Assembly: GCF_002804205.1 (NCBI RefSeq)
Contig: NZ_CP024962.1
Location: 744,001 to 808,000, forward strand
Source: Entomoplasma freundtii
GTDB taxonomy: Bacteria > Bacillota_I > Bacilli_A > Mycoplasmatales > Mycoplasmataceae
Direction: 5' to 3'
DNA: 64,000 nucleotides
Part shown: positions 1 to 10,458 of the stretch, piece after piece
Numbering within the stretch: the stretch's first letter is position 1
How the letters are laid out: every line of letters begins with the position of its first letter
Program-made: the position numbers and the translations under genes
Notes under the pieces: model-generated
Told to the model about the DNA's origin: nothing
The model's database searches: none
Seen by the model: only the letters and a program-made list of their open reading frames with translations

Positions 1-821
1 TCAATTCCAAAGAAAATGTTAGGAGAAATTGTCATCAAGTTTAGGAAAGAAGCAACTCCAGCTAAGAAACCAGAAATGGCCATAGTCGCAATTACTTTGT
101 GAGTGACATTTACTCCAGCATATTTAGCAACAGTTTGTGAATAACCAACCGCTTTAACTTTGAAACCAAACACAGTTTTACGTAATAGGGCTCAAACGAA
201 AACTACACAAACTGCCGCGACGATTAATGGAACGGCAATTTGGCTTGAACCCCAATCTAGTAAGCCTCCTGGGAAGGGGTTTGTAGAAACACCACTTCGG
301 GCAAATTGGGTTCCTCATTTTAGGAAGACAAATTTGATGGCATACCAAACAATTCAGTTAAGCATAATGGTTGAAACAACCTCATGAATATTAAATTGCG
401 TTTTCAATCAACCAGAGATAACAGCCATTAAAGTGGCCATTACTACACAAATAATGAAAACTAGGAAAACCACAGCTCCACTAATTTTTGCTAAATCAGC
501 ATCTGTCGGATACATTAGATTAACGACAATGGTCGAAAGGGCAGCTCCTGAGAGCATTTGTCCAGCCACACCAATGTTAAACAAACCAGCGGCAAAACCA
601 ACACCGACCGATAAACCAGCTACTACATAAATAGCAGTTCATTGGAAAGTTTGGGTTTTTCATAAAGGATTGAAAGCAAGTTCAAACATTTTACCAAAAT
701 AGGCAAAAGGGTTAACATTTAAACAAGCAATCACGATTCCGGCAATAATAAAACCGCAAAGGATTGATAAGATTGATCCCTTAACAATGTTAGCGTTTTT
801 CTTCAATTCGCTAGACTGCAT
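1..821 (-). CDS. BMP-family (nucleoside) ABC transporter permease, 3' end cut
   Basis: Integral membrane subunit of a BMP/PnrA-type ABC importer, the class that takes up nucleosides in Mollicutes. The frame is open from an ATG at 821 to the window edge, with TGA read as Trp. The start MQSSELKKNANIVKGSILSI is followed by a hydrophobic segment and further long apolar stretches, typical of this RbsC/YufP-like family. It lies 16 bp behind the ATPase gene in the same direction, so the two are probably co-transcribed. No strong ribosome binding site precedes this ATG, so a start a little upstream inside the ATPase gene is possible. The C-terminus lies outside the window. The substrate is inferred from the family only. 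Confidence 0.82.
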
Positions 822-837
822 AAACTCACGACTTTTT

Positions 838-2427
838 TTATTCAGGACTCAGAGTCTTTGATGAAGCAGCATTCGTTTTACCTCCATTCTTTAGCATTTG
901 TCCAGCCATTAATTTTCCAAGGGTCGTCTTTTGGGCTCCCTTACCAGGAACAATTCCTGTCAAATGACCTTCATTAAGAACGGCAATTGTATCGGCTAAG
1001 GCCATTACTTCATTTAATTCGTATGAGACTAGAAGTACTGCTGTTCCTTTTTCTTTTTCTTTTAAAATTTGGTTATGAATATATTCGATGGCCCCAATAT
1101 CTAAACCACGTGTTGGTTGGACAACAATTAATAAGTCATGTTTTCTTCTTAACTCACGACCAACAATCGCTTTTTGTTGGTTTCCACCACTTAAACCACG
1201 GGCAATCGCTTTTCCATTACGGGCTCCACGAATGTCAAAATCGTTAATAATTTCACTAGCAACAAGATTGACTTGGTTTTGATTAATAAAACCATATTCC
1301 GAAAATGGTTTTTCACCAATATTTTGTAAGATGATATTTTGTGAGATTGGTAAATCAAGAAGAAGTCCATATTTATGACGATCTTCTGGAATATGACTCA
1401 TTCCCATCTTGTAGCGCTCTTTAATCGTGACATCAACAATGTTTAAATCTTTGTAAACAATTCCTCCAGCCACAGGTTTGACTAAACCAGTAATTGCTTC
1501 AACCAATTCACGTTGTCCATTTCCTTCTACCCCGGCTATTGCTACAATTTCTCCAGCATGAACTTTTAAACTAAAGTTTTCTAAACCATTTAATTTGGGG
1601 TTGGTAATCTTGCGGACGGTAAGATTAAGGATATCTAAAATCACTTCATTTTGTTCAAAGGGAGCATAATTGTTTTTAATTTCCGCTAACTTACGTCCGA
1701 CCATTGCTTCGGCAAGTTCGTCTCCTTTTAGGTCTTTAACAACGAAATCCCCAACGTTTTCACCTAGTTTGATGACTGTCGCACGATCAGCAATTTGCTT
1801 AATTTCATCCATTTTATGCGAGATAAAAATAATTGTTTTCCCACTTTTTTTAAGGTTTTCCACAATTTTTAAAAAGCTTTTGATTTCACTTGGGGTTAGA
1901 ACTGCTGTTGGCTCATCAAAAACTAAGATATTTGCTTGACGATAAAGAATTTTAAGAATTTCCACTCTTTGTTGCATCCCCACAGAGATGTTTTCAATTT
2001 TGGCATCAAGATCCACAAACAATTCGTATTGTTCCATGATTTTTGTTAAATCTTGTTTAATTTTGACAGAGTCTAAGAAAATCCCTCCGATTACTTCTTC
2101 ATTTCCTAAAGCAATATTTTGCCAAACGGTGTTTACTTCCACTAGTTTAAAGTGTTGGTGAACCATTCCGATTCCTAGTTTGGTGGCCTTAACTGGTCCA
2201 GAAATTACTACAGGTTTACCATTAATTCAAATTTCGCCGCTTGTTGGTTGATAAAGTCCGAATAAAATACTCATTAAGGTTGATTTTCCAGCCCCGTTTT
2301 CACCAACGAGTGCATGAATTTCGCCTTTTTTAACCTTTAAGTTAACATTCTTGTTGGCTACGATAGTCCCGTTAATAAATGTTTTAGTAACATTGACCAT
2401 TTCCACAGCGTAGTCTCGTTTTTCCAT
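838..2427 (-). CDS. BMP-family ABC transporter ATP-binding protein (two ABC domains)
   Basis: Cytoplasmic motor of the nucleoside-type ABC importer, 529 aa, two fused nucleotide-binding domains as in RbsA/YufO. Domain 1 has a Walker [11 protein letters not shown] near residue 40, then [11 protein letters not shown]. Domain 2 carries the altered Walker [11 protein letters not shown] and the signature LSGGNQQK, usual for the second domain of this family. An in-frame TGA at 2227-2229 encodes Trp, so a standard-code reading splits the gene in two. The start at 2427 is preceded by AGAAAGGAC. The lipoprotein gene lies upstream but is separated from it by an opposite-strand gene, so this ATPase-permease pair may have its own promoter. 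Confidence 0.93.
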
Positions 2428-2453
2428 TTTGTCCTTTCTAGTTTTTAGTAAGA

Positions 2454-2470
2454 TTAACCATAGAGGTTAA
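2454..2470. promoter_or_regulatory. Short perfect inverted repeat between divergent genes
   Basis: TTAACC and GGTTAA flank a 5-nt spacer in the 44-bp gap between the ABC ATPase gene (minus) and the hidden plus-strand membrane gene. The right arm overlaps the AGAGG ribosome binding site of the plus gene. It could be an operator for either gene or chance in AT-rich DNA. Confidence 0.3.
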
Positions 2471-2471
2471 T

Positions 2472-2987
2472 ATGAATTTTCAAATATTTCAAAAAGCCAA
2501 TAAAAAACTCGTTTTGTGAACCGGAGCCACAGGACTCTTTTTTCTTTTGGTCAGTCTTATTATTGTTTTTTTACTTTCAGCTCTCGGAATCCGCATTCGT
2601 CTGAGCCTAGCTATTCAATTATGTATCAACGCCCTCCTTGTTTGACTTACTTTTATTTTAATCAATAAACTTCCAAGTCTTAATAGCGTAATTTTTAAAA
2701 TAGCTACTTTTCGGCATCCAAAAACCAAAAAGATTTTTCAAAATAAAGTTATTTTAAATAATTGACTTTATTTATATTGTTTTATTTTTTTCACCTTAAT
2801 CTGATTAGCCGAAGTAATGAGTTTTTATTTTTGGACTCACAATTGATACCAAGCTTTTCATGATTATTGATGATTTTGTTTAATATTATTTATTTATAAT
2901 TATTGTTTTTATTTGCTCTTTTTTAAGATTAAGGCCTATTTGATTAGTAATGATTCAGCTTTTAAGAAACAAGCTCCCAAAAATTAA
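2472..2987 (+). CDS. Hypothetical multi-pass membrane protein (hidden by seven UGA codons)
   Basis: A 171-aa open frame that exists only if TGA is Trp; it holds seven TGA and one TGG. I recognise no family. The start ATG at 2472 follows AGAGGTTAAT, a plausible ribosome binding site. The N-terminus MNFQIFQKANKKLVLWTGA leads into a hydrophobic stretch, and about four membrane segments alternate with Lys/Arg-rich loops such as FRHPKTKKIFQNK; the tail SAFKKQAPKN is basic. It is convergent with the BMP lipoprotein gene, stop to stop with a 9-bp gap, and divergent from the ABC ATPase. It therefore sits in reverse orientation inside the transporter locus. Confidence 0.68.
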
Positions 2988-2996
2988 CAATAAAAT

Positions 2997-4448
2997 TTAT
3001 TTAATCGGGTCAAGTGGAAGTTGCAAATTGGCAATAATTCAATCAGCCATTCCTGAAACTGACTCGTAATTTAGATAGGTTTTGCTTTCAGGCCCAGTTT
3101 TATTAAATTGACGAATCATTTCTTTGACAAAGGCATCAAGTCCTTTGTCATTTTCGTAATCTAATAATGTTTTAACAATTTTTGAGCCAACATTTTTGTT
3201 CGTTGGCTCACCGGTTTTTGGGTCTGTCCAATCAAGATCAGTCGATCAATCATTTTGTGGTGGAGCTACATGACCATCTCAATAATTATTAGTAAGGTCA
3301 TCTTCTTGCGAACCACTTACCCCTGCTACCCACGGTTTTTCTTTTAGAGAACCATCAGGATTATGGTTGAGACGATTACCTTTTGAACGGTCAATGGCAT
3401 CTTGAGTTGATTGCTTTAAATTCTTTAACGCACTAGTGATAAAACGTTCTTTATAAGCTGGAAATTGGCTACCTTGATCAGTATCAACTCCAATTAAATA
3501 AGGTTTATTTGAATAAGTTAAGGTGTTTAAGATTTGCGGACCAGCAATAGGGAAAATAACATCGGCCTGGTTAATTAATAAGGTTTCATTTAAACCATTA
3601 ATGCCCCCACCACCTAGTTCAAACGAACCAGTGAAATACATCGGATTGGCATCCTCAATCCCTTTACTTAACCCATCTGCAATTGATTTATTTCTTCCAG
3701 CATTGGCTAACTTAATTTCTAGTTTGTCGCCATCGGGATTTGCCTTGCCATTTATTTTGTTGTTTTTATTGAAATAATCTATGGCTACCAAATATCCCCA
3801 CATATAGTTATTTGTAGCGTTTTTATTTCCAATTCCAGCATAAGTGGCAAATGATAATTGGTGATCATTAAATTGCGATCCTTGGTATTTTCAACCACCA
3901 TTAGGTTTTTGCACAATTTGCGAGGCCCAAACCGCAGCATCATAACCAGCGGCAAACCCAGCTAATTGTGAAGCAAAAGGAATAGTAATCACGTTACTTG
4001 GTCCTTGCATCATTGAGTCAATAAAGATAATAGTTTTATCTTTACCTATTAATTCAGAAGCCTTGGGTACCGAAGTCTCTTGGAGGAAACCAGAAAGGAC
4101 CATAATATCGGCCCCTTTTAAAATTCCTACTTTATAGGCAGAAACAAAACTATCATAGTCTTTCTTCAAAGGTTGGATGAAATTATTTTTGGCAGATAAA
4201 CCTCGTTTGTAAAAGTTAAAACCTCCCTGCTCTTTCTCTTTATCCATCGCTCTTCCTGAATAATCAACGATTGCCTCGTAAAGAGCTTGATTAATGGATT
4301 TATCGGTGACCGGTGCCGTGTCAGTGATAAGCATAAGGCGTTCTCCAATTTCACCAGGACTATAAGCAGCTTTGATACAAGAGACAACGCTTGTTGCCGC
4401 TGCTAATGAAATTGTGAGACCAGTTAATGGTAAAAAAAATTTTTTCAC
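2997..4448 (-). CDS. BMP/PnrA-family substrate-binding lipoprotein
   Basis: Surface-anchored substrate-binding subunit of the ABC importer, 483 aa. I chose a GTG start at 4448, which follows AGAAAGGAAATTGAA; upstream in-frame codons would place charged sequence ahead of the signal. The N-terminus VKKFFLPLTGLTISLAAA is a lipoprotein signal ending in the lipobox VVSC, so Lgt should acylate that cysteine. The body has the BMP fold features: a GAD-type segment, DTDQGSQ near the ligand pocket, and repeated VSG/AGF motifs. UGA encodes several Trp. A strong promoter and a terminator-bearing leader lie upstream. Ligand inferred from the family as nucleosides; not proven. Confidence 0.9.
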
Positions 4449-4485
4449 TTCAATTTCCTTTCTATCAACTAAATTGATTACACAC

Positions 4486-4521
4486 AAAAAAAAGCGAAAA
4501 ACCATAAAAATAGTTTTTCGC
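4486..4521 (-). terminator. Intrinsic terminator inside the leader upstream of the BMP lipoprotein
   Basis: A 9-bp perfect stem (GCGAAAAAC/GTTTTTCGC) followed by eight T on the minus strand. It is 37 nt upstream of the GTG start, downstream of a consensus promoter and 137 nt after the trmB stop. It may serve both as trmB terminator and as a conditional terminator. Confidence 0.75.
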
Positions 4522-4608
4522 GTCGATTAAAAAATGAATCATGAACTGTTTTTCAATTTTGTGACTGGTAAAAAACGGCTCATCTACTTCTAACCCTCTA
4601 GTTGCTAG
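4486..4608 (-). promoter_or_regulatory. Candidate transcription-attenuating leader of the BMP lipoprotein gene
   Basis: From a start expected near 4608, the leader RNA begins with a perfect hairpin (CTCTAG, loop CAA, CTAGAG), then a GGGTTAGAAGTAGATGAGCC segment. It ends in an intrinsic terminator at 4486-4521 (GCGAAAAAC, 10-nt loop, GTTTTTCGC, eight U). The GUUUUU in the middle of the leader could pair with AAAAAC of the terminator's left arm as an anti-terminator. This is the layout of a riboswitch or attenuator, but I could not match it to a known class (it is not purine, 2'-dG, preQ1 or T-box by eye). Confidence 0.55.
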
Positions 4609-4613
4609 AGAAA

Positions 4614-4642
4614 ATAATAACGATTTTTTAGCGCTTTGTCAA
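4614..4642 (-). promoter_or_regulatory. Consensus sigma-A-type promoter for the BMP lipoprotein leader
   Basis: Minus-strand TTGACA (4637-4642), 17-nt spacer, TATTAT (4614-4619). This is the best -35/-10 match I noticed in the window. It sits just after the trmB stop and ahead of the candidate attenuator. Confidence 0.75.
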
Positions 4643-4658
4643 ATATCCTATAAAAATA

Positions 4659-5339
4659 TTAAACGATTTTTTGTAAAACGATTTTATTAATATTTTTTCC
4701 TTGTTGGTGGAACTTAGTTTCGTATTCTGTCGGAATATTATTTACTAGTAATTCTTGGTTTTGGTAGAGGTCTGTCGTTACTGCTAAAATTTTGAATTTT
4801 TGAAAGATTTCAACTTCTGCCAAAGTGAAGGCAAACAATTGGTCATTATCCGTTTTAAACTCCAAAAGACCTCCGGGCTTTAAAATTGTTCAATATTGTT
4901 CAAGAAAAGTACGGTAAGTTAACCTTTTTTTTGCATGTTTTGCTTTGGGTCAAGGGTCAGAAAAATTTAGGAAAAGGTGTTCAATACTTTCATCAGGGAA
5001 TAGTGTTGTCAAATTTTCAGCAAATTGTTCACTAAAGCGTAGATTATCAGGACAAAGGCCATCATTTTCTTGAAGAACTCTTTTCAAAGCCACTCCAACA
5101 ACGGTCTTCTCTTTTTCTAAACCTAGGTAATTATTGGCCTGATTGTGTTTTGATTGAAGTCACAAAAAATTTCCTTTACCTGAACCAATTTCTAAATAAA
5201 GTGGTTGTCTTTTGGGGAAAAGCGCGTTAAAACGATCAACTTTATTTGTTTCTGGTTTAGTAAGTTCATCAAAATTAATTAAACAATTAGCGTTTTCTTG
5301 TAAAAAAACTTCAACCCATTGTTTATTACGTAATCTCAT
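4659..5339 (-). CDS. trmB: tRNA (guanine-N7)-methyltransferase TrmB
   Basis: SAM-dependent enzyme that methylates G46 of the tRNA variable loop, 226 aa, normal family length. It starts MRLRNKQWVEVFLQ at 5339. The SAM-binding motif EIGSGKGNF lies about a quarter of the way in, and the family signature NFSDPWPKAKH follows, with the TDN motif (FKTDNDQ) near the C-terminus. UGA Trp codons split it under the standard code. It precedes the BMP leader and follows mgtE on the same strand. Confidence 0.95.
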
Positions 5340-5379
5340 AATATCTTTCGATTCCTATTTCTATATAAATTAGTTTTGT

Positions 5380-6795
5380 CTAGAAGAAAGCTAAACCAAA
5401 ACCAAATAATAAACTGACAATAATAATGTCTAATAAGGTGGTAATTAGCGGCCCACAAGCCAAAGTCGGGTCAAGTTTCATGGCCTTGGCTAAAATCGGT
5501 AATAAGGTGGCTAAAACGTTACCAATAACTAAACCTAGCAATAGAGTAATTGAGGAAACAGCAATTGCTTTTCATAGCGCCAGGCTCTCCACATCGTCAA
5601 ACTCAACTAAGTAAACCAAAATTAACCGGATAATATTAATCACCACCAAAATTAAGCCAGTTCATAAGGCAACCAAGGTTTCTTTACCAAGAACTTTATA
5701 AACATCTTTTTTGTGAACTTTATTAATTGAAATGGCCCGGACCATCACTGTGGAACTTTGTGTAGCCGAAATACCACCAATTCCAGCCAGAATAAGCATC
5801 ATGGGAGCAAAAAGGACAACAGCAGCAAAGGCTTTGCCATCGGTAACATTGTTAACATTTGGAACATGATAAGCATTTCAAAAAAGAATCACCAGAATTT
5901 GGCTAATTGTTCCTAAAACGAGCATCGAGATTAATCAAAGAATCCGTGATTTAAACATTTTTCAAACACTAATATTGAAAAATTCCTCGTCTTTTGGTCG
6001 AATCCCAGCTAGTTTGGCAATATCTTCCGTGCTTTCTTCTTCAACTCCATCAAGAACATCATCAACAGTAATAAAACCGACGATTTTCTTTTGGTCATCA
6101 AGAACTGGCAAAATACTAATATCGTATTTTTGAAAAATGCTGATTACTTGCTCACGATCCGCTCGCGAATGAACTGTTAGTTGACGAGAGTCCATAATTT
6201 CACTTAATTTTGCCGTTGAGGGGGCAAAAAAGATGGTTTTTAATTCTAAACGGCCTTTATAAAAGCCATATTCGTCAACTATGAATAAAGTGTTTACAAA
6301 TTCAAAATCCTTATGGTTTTCGCGAAGATATTTGATTGTTTTATTAACGGTATCTTTCTCTTTGGCTTGGACAAAGTTAACTGACATCATACCGCCAGCG
6401 CTCTCTTCTTCGTGACGAAGAATGTTATTTAATTCGACTCGCCTTTTTGGTGATGTTGCCGCCAAAACTTTCGTTGCTAGACGTGGTGATAACTTATCTA
6501 ATAAATCCACCAAGTCATCGCTATACATTTTATCAATAAAGGTTTTTAATTCAGGGGCATTTAGGCCGCTAATAACCTTTTTTTGACAGGCATTCGAGAG
6601 GTAGGGAATTATTTGTGCTCCATATTGAGGCGTTAATAGCCTAAAAAAATGAATGATTTTAGTGATAGGTAATTCGCATATTGCCTCGGCAATATCAGCC
6701 AATTGGACTTTTTTAATCACTTTTTTTACTTCTTGACTATCGCCAGAATCTAATGCATGCAAGATTCGCTGTTGTATTTCGGGAATTTCGAGCAT
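5380..6795 (-). CDS. mgtE: Magnesium transporter MgtE
   Basis: Mg2+ channel/transporter of the inner (only) membrane, 471 aa. The order is the MgtE N-domain (about residues 15-130, helical repeats), two CBS domains (about 140-255, ending ILPVLDDQKKIVGFITVDDV), then a connecting helix and a five-helix membrane domain that ends FGLAFF. In the family the N and CBS domains gate the pore by sensing cytosolic Mg2+. The ATG at 6795 has a strong AAAGGAGG. No M-box riboswitch is visible between it and the tmRNA gene. Confidence 0.95.
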
Positions 6796-6851
6796 GTTCC
6801 TCCTTTTATTTAATTTAATTTTATCAAAAATGAATTCTTTGAATTATGAGT

Positions 6852-6878
6852 AAAGAAAAACCCTTCATACTGAAGGGT
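6852..6878 (-). terminator. Intrinsic terminator of tmRNA
   Basis: Minus-strand stem ACCCTTCA, loop GTA, TGAAGGGT, followed by TTTTC, starting 13 nt after the tmRNA CCA end. Confidence 0.8.
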
Positions 6879-6890
6879 GAGTTAGCAAAA

Positions 6891-7284
6891 TGGTGGAGAT
6901 GGCGAGAATTGAACTCGCGTCCAAAACAAACCTTCTTGAAACATCTACAGTTTATGTGATTTCCTGATAAAACAATTGACTAAAGTCACCAAAGGGTTAA
7001 TTGTTTTCCATGGTGGTGCCTCTTAACTAGCGACCATGATAACTAGTTAAGATCTGAACTAGGGTTATACAGTTCCTCATCAAGCCCAGAAAATGAGGTT
7101 CCGCGAAATGCTTTTACTTAAGCAGCAAGAGCTACTCCAGCAAATTCTTTATTGAACATGTATGCTGGCACTTCGAATTTTTCTTCTTTTTGTTCTGCGT
7201 TTATTTACAGCCTAGAAGTATTATGGTCTACCAAACCACTGCCATTTCAAGTCGAGTCTATCCTGTCGAACCCAGAACATCCCC
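6891..7284 (-). ncRNA. ssrA: Transfer-messenger RNA (tmRNA)
   Basis: About 394 nt. The 5' end GGGGATG pairs with 3' CATCTCC before an encoded ACCA. The tRNA-like features are present: GTTCGACAGG near the 5' end and GTTCAATTC (T-loop) near the 3' end. The tag reading frame resumes at GCA in ATAAACGCA and encodes 26 residues: it begins AEQKEEKFEVPAY, continues MFNKE, and ends FAGVALAA before TAA (stop near 7120). The EVPxxM core resembles Mesoplasma and Spiroplasma tags as I recall them, and the LAA end is the classic protease degron. Its partner smpB lies about 4 kb downstream on the same strand. Confidence 0.95.
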
Positions 7285-7292
7285 ATGTAATT

Positions 7293-7301
7293 ATTATACC
7301 A
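7293..7301 (-). promoter_or_regulatory. Extended -10 promoter of tmRNA
   Basis: Minus-strand TGGTATAAT ends 8 nt before the predicted tmRNA 5' end at 7284. The -35 is weak (TTGTCC at about 20 nt). Confidence 0.6.
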
Positions 7302-7400
7302 AAAAACCAACTTAAAGTGGACAATATCATTTTACTAACATTGGCCTTCCGTTCCTTACTTTCGCTACTAATAAAAACTCAGCAAATCAATTAGGATTGT

Positions 7401-7451
7401 GGAAAACCAAAATAAAAATCACCGTAATGGTGATTTTTATTTTGGTTTTCC
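7401..7451. terminator. Long perfect hairpin after the PTS gene
   Basis: A 23-bp perfect inverted repeat with a 5-nt loop. It starts GGAAAACCAAAATAAAAATC and its apex is CACC/GGTG. It lies 4 bp after the stop of the PTS permease gene, whose transcripts it should end; the symmetric ATTTTTATTTT arm could also work in the other direction. Confidence 0.8.
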
Positions 7452-7455
7452 TATT

Positions 7456-10329
7456 TTAAAGATTTTTTAAGTCTTTAGTTAAAGTATCAAGATAGCGAAT
7501 AACTTCAGCCTTTGTTAAATTACGTAGATTAATATTATTTTTTAATTCGAAATTTTTTGCTTTAGCAATGTGACGAAGAGCAGTTGCATATTTTTGCAAA
7601 TCTTGACGAGGTTCTAAGATTGTTGCCGATCCATCAAGAGTTGTTCTTTCTTCAATATTAATTTTTGTCAAATTCTCAACTCATTGAGGATTTTGAATCT
7701 CATTTTTTTGAATTAAATCTGCGTATTTAGTTTGAAGACTTTCGATTTGTTGATAAACTTTTAGGTCTTCATTTTTAGCTTTGGCCTTAGTTTTAGACTT
7801 TGCAGTTTTTGTTACTTTTGTAGTAGTTACCTTTTTAGTAACTTTTTGGGGATTCGGGATTGAGACTGCTTCTGCAAAATCAACCTTGAACTCTTGACTA
7901 CATTTTGGACAAGTAGCTAACATGTTTTTTGTAACCATAACTACTGGATTTAAAATTGGCACTTTATGTTCATGAGTTGGAGAAAAACTTTCCCCAACGC
8001 TTTCAACCATTGTTGGTGAAGTTTCTGCTTTCATTGGCATTCCTTCAATGGTGGCCACATTTTCTGTTGGAGTGATGGCGACTACGCCTGAATTAGTCTC
8101 TGCGCCAATTCCAACTTCGGCCATGGCTCCAGCTCTAACTGCAACCTTAACTTGAGGTTTGGGTGCTGACCTTTGGATGGCTAAAATTTCAATCATACGC
8201 GGTTTAATGGCTTCTTGTTCACCACCATAAACAACTTGCACGTTAGTGCCTTTTACTAACGCCCCAGTCGCTCCCCCTAAAGCAATAATTTTATCTTTTT
8301 GTACTTTAGATGAGTCTTTCACATCAACACGTAAACGCGACGCACAAGCATCAACATTGGTAATGTTATCTTCACTACCAAGGAAATCGATGATTTTAGC
8401 TGCTTTTTCGTATTTAGCAATTTCAGCTGGGTTTTTTGATGAGGTATAGGCTTGACCGTCTTGGTCACTAGTTAAGACATATTCACCTTGACCAGGTCCA
8501 TGATTCTTACCTTTATAATCCGCTTTAGTGAATAATTTGGTTTCACCATCGGTTTTGCCTTCTTCCCGACCAGGAACCATGACTTTTCCATAACGCACAG
8601 CGAAATAGAATCCTGTAAAGTAGAGTACCGACATACCTAAGGCAATAAATAAAACCCCAAAGACTGATAATCAAGTCATGGCATTTGACCCAAAGAATGG
8701 AATTAAGCCAAAGACAATATAGTCAATAAATCCACCAGAAACCGTCATTGAAACGTGCGTTTGTAAGAATCCGGCTAGCATGAAGGAAATGGCTGCTAAT
8801 GGCATATGTACACCGTAGAATAATCATGGTGCTAAGAATAAGAAAGTATATTCAATAGGTTCAGTAATTCCTGTTAAGAAACAAGTGAAGGCAGCTGATA
8901 AATAGATACCCATTACTGAACGACGGTTTTGTTTAGGAACATTTAATCACATTGCTAATGAGGCTAATGGTAGGCCTAACAACATAAATCCAAATTTTCC
9001 TGATTGGAAACGACCAAGGTTCATTCCTAAATGTTCTAACATTGTAAAGTTAATAATGTTTAGGTTCGCAATAACCTTATACATCATTGTTTGGTCACCT
9101 TGAGCTTCTCAAAGGTCTGAAACTTTTGAGATGTTCGCAACAATTGATCTAAATTTGTCAATGTTTGTTTCCCCAGTAACAATAACATTAGGGAAAGCTT
9201 TCATATATTCAGATATTCAGCGAGCTAAATCTCATTTTCCGCCGATGACCGAATTTCCAAATGTTAGGGCGTCGTTAACAGCTCATTTTTCTTGAACAGA
9301 AGTTAGCACTTCTGAAATTGAACCTCCCGCATTAGTCCATCATAATGGTGCATAAAATACGTGATGCAATCCAAACGGTACTAATGAACGTTCAACAATT
9401 TCATAAATCAATGAATCTAAACCACCTGGTAAAGTACCAGAGAGGGTCCCGAATTTAGCCAAACCAATTCCAATTCATGGTCAAACAAAAATGAAAATGA
9501 ATGATAAAGGAATAACTAAAAAGAAAGTAATAATAGGGACTAGTTTAGTTCCTGAAAAGAAAGAAATGGCAGATGGCAATTGAGTTTTGTGGAACTTATT
9601 ATAAGCTCAAGCGGAAATAGCTCCCACAAAAATAGCGGCTAAAACTCCTGTATTCAAGGAAGAAACACCGATGTTCGAAGTAATCAACCCGTTAGGAATA
9701 TTCTTAACTCAAAGTAGCTCAAAGAAGTTTTTTCCAGCTGCATCAAGTTTGAAGCCATTCAAATCTACTCTAGTAGCACTATCAATTAGCGCTCTATCAA
9801 CTACTTGGCCTTTAGTTAAACCTGCTAAGTAATAGTAACTTCAAGAAACGTTAACATCTAAACTTGACGATTCTAATAAGTTAGCATAAGTTCATTCTCC
9901 ATTAACGAAAGCTGCGGCTAAATTTGGAGTGCCGACCGCTTGGTTATGAAGTAGAGCTGCCTGGATTCCGTTCATAACTAGGAACCCGACGACAGCGGTA
10001 ATTGCAGCTACTCCAGCATCCTTTGTGAACGCCAAAGCAGTTGAAATGGCAAAGAGGATTGGTAAGTTACCAAAAGCAACGTCACCCATTTTGTTTAAAA
10101 CGTTTCCAAAATACCAAACTCCAGAACCAGAAACAGCATTAGAAGTAATGGCTGCTCCCACTCCTAAAAAGACTCCGGCAATTGGTAATAGGGCAATTGG
10201 TAACAAAAAGGCTTTACTTAATTTAGAAAATACGGCCATTATCTTTGAACCAACACTTTCTCCTTGCTGAGAAGGCGAGTGTTTGGTAGCAAGTGGATTC
10301 TTGGCAGTTTTCTCTTTATGAAAATTCAT
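7456..10329 (-). CDS. PTS glucose-family permease EIICB with long unusual C-terminal extension
   Basis: Sugar permease that imports and phosphorylates its substrate using phospho-HPr/EIIA; 957 aa after reading TGA as Trp. The EIIC membrane domain spans roughly residues 25-590 (start [20 protein letters not shown]). The EIIB domain is at about 635-720, with the phosphorylatable Cys at about residue 662 in [11 protein letters not shown]. There is no visible EIIA domain. Instead about 240 residues follow: a linker, a CPKC motif near 807-810, a Lys/Thr-rich stretch, and a helical tail ending [11 protein letters not shown]. The start has AAGGAGA upstream. Glucose is the likely substrate; N-acetylglucosamine cannot be excluded. 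hprK elsewhere in the window should regulate this system. Confidence 0.9.
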
Positions 10330-10458
10330 AGAATCTCCTTATCCTAAATGTCTTGGAGGTTGTGATTTATATTAGTAAACTGGTTTTAAAATAGGTTGCC
10401 AAAAAAGAATTTGACGAAAGTAAAAACCATTAGTCTTATCATCAAATCTCAAACTAAA

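Noticed and set aside
4530-4600. Resemblance of AGTAGATGA in the BMP leader to a THF riboswitch
   Set aside because: The matching 3' half (CGGTG...CCGCTC) is absent.
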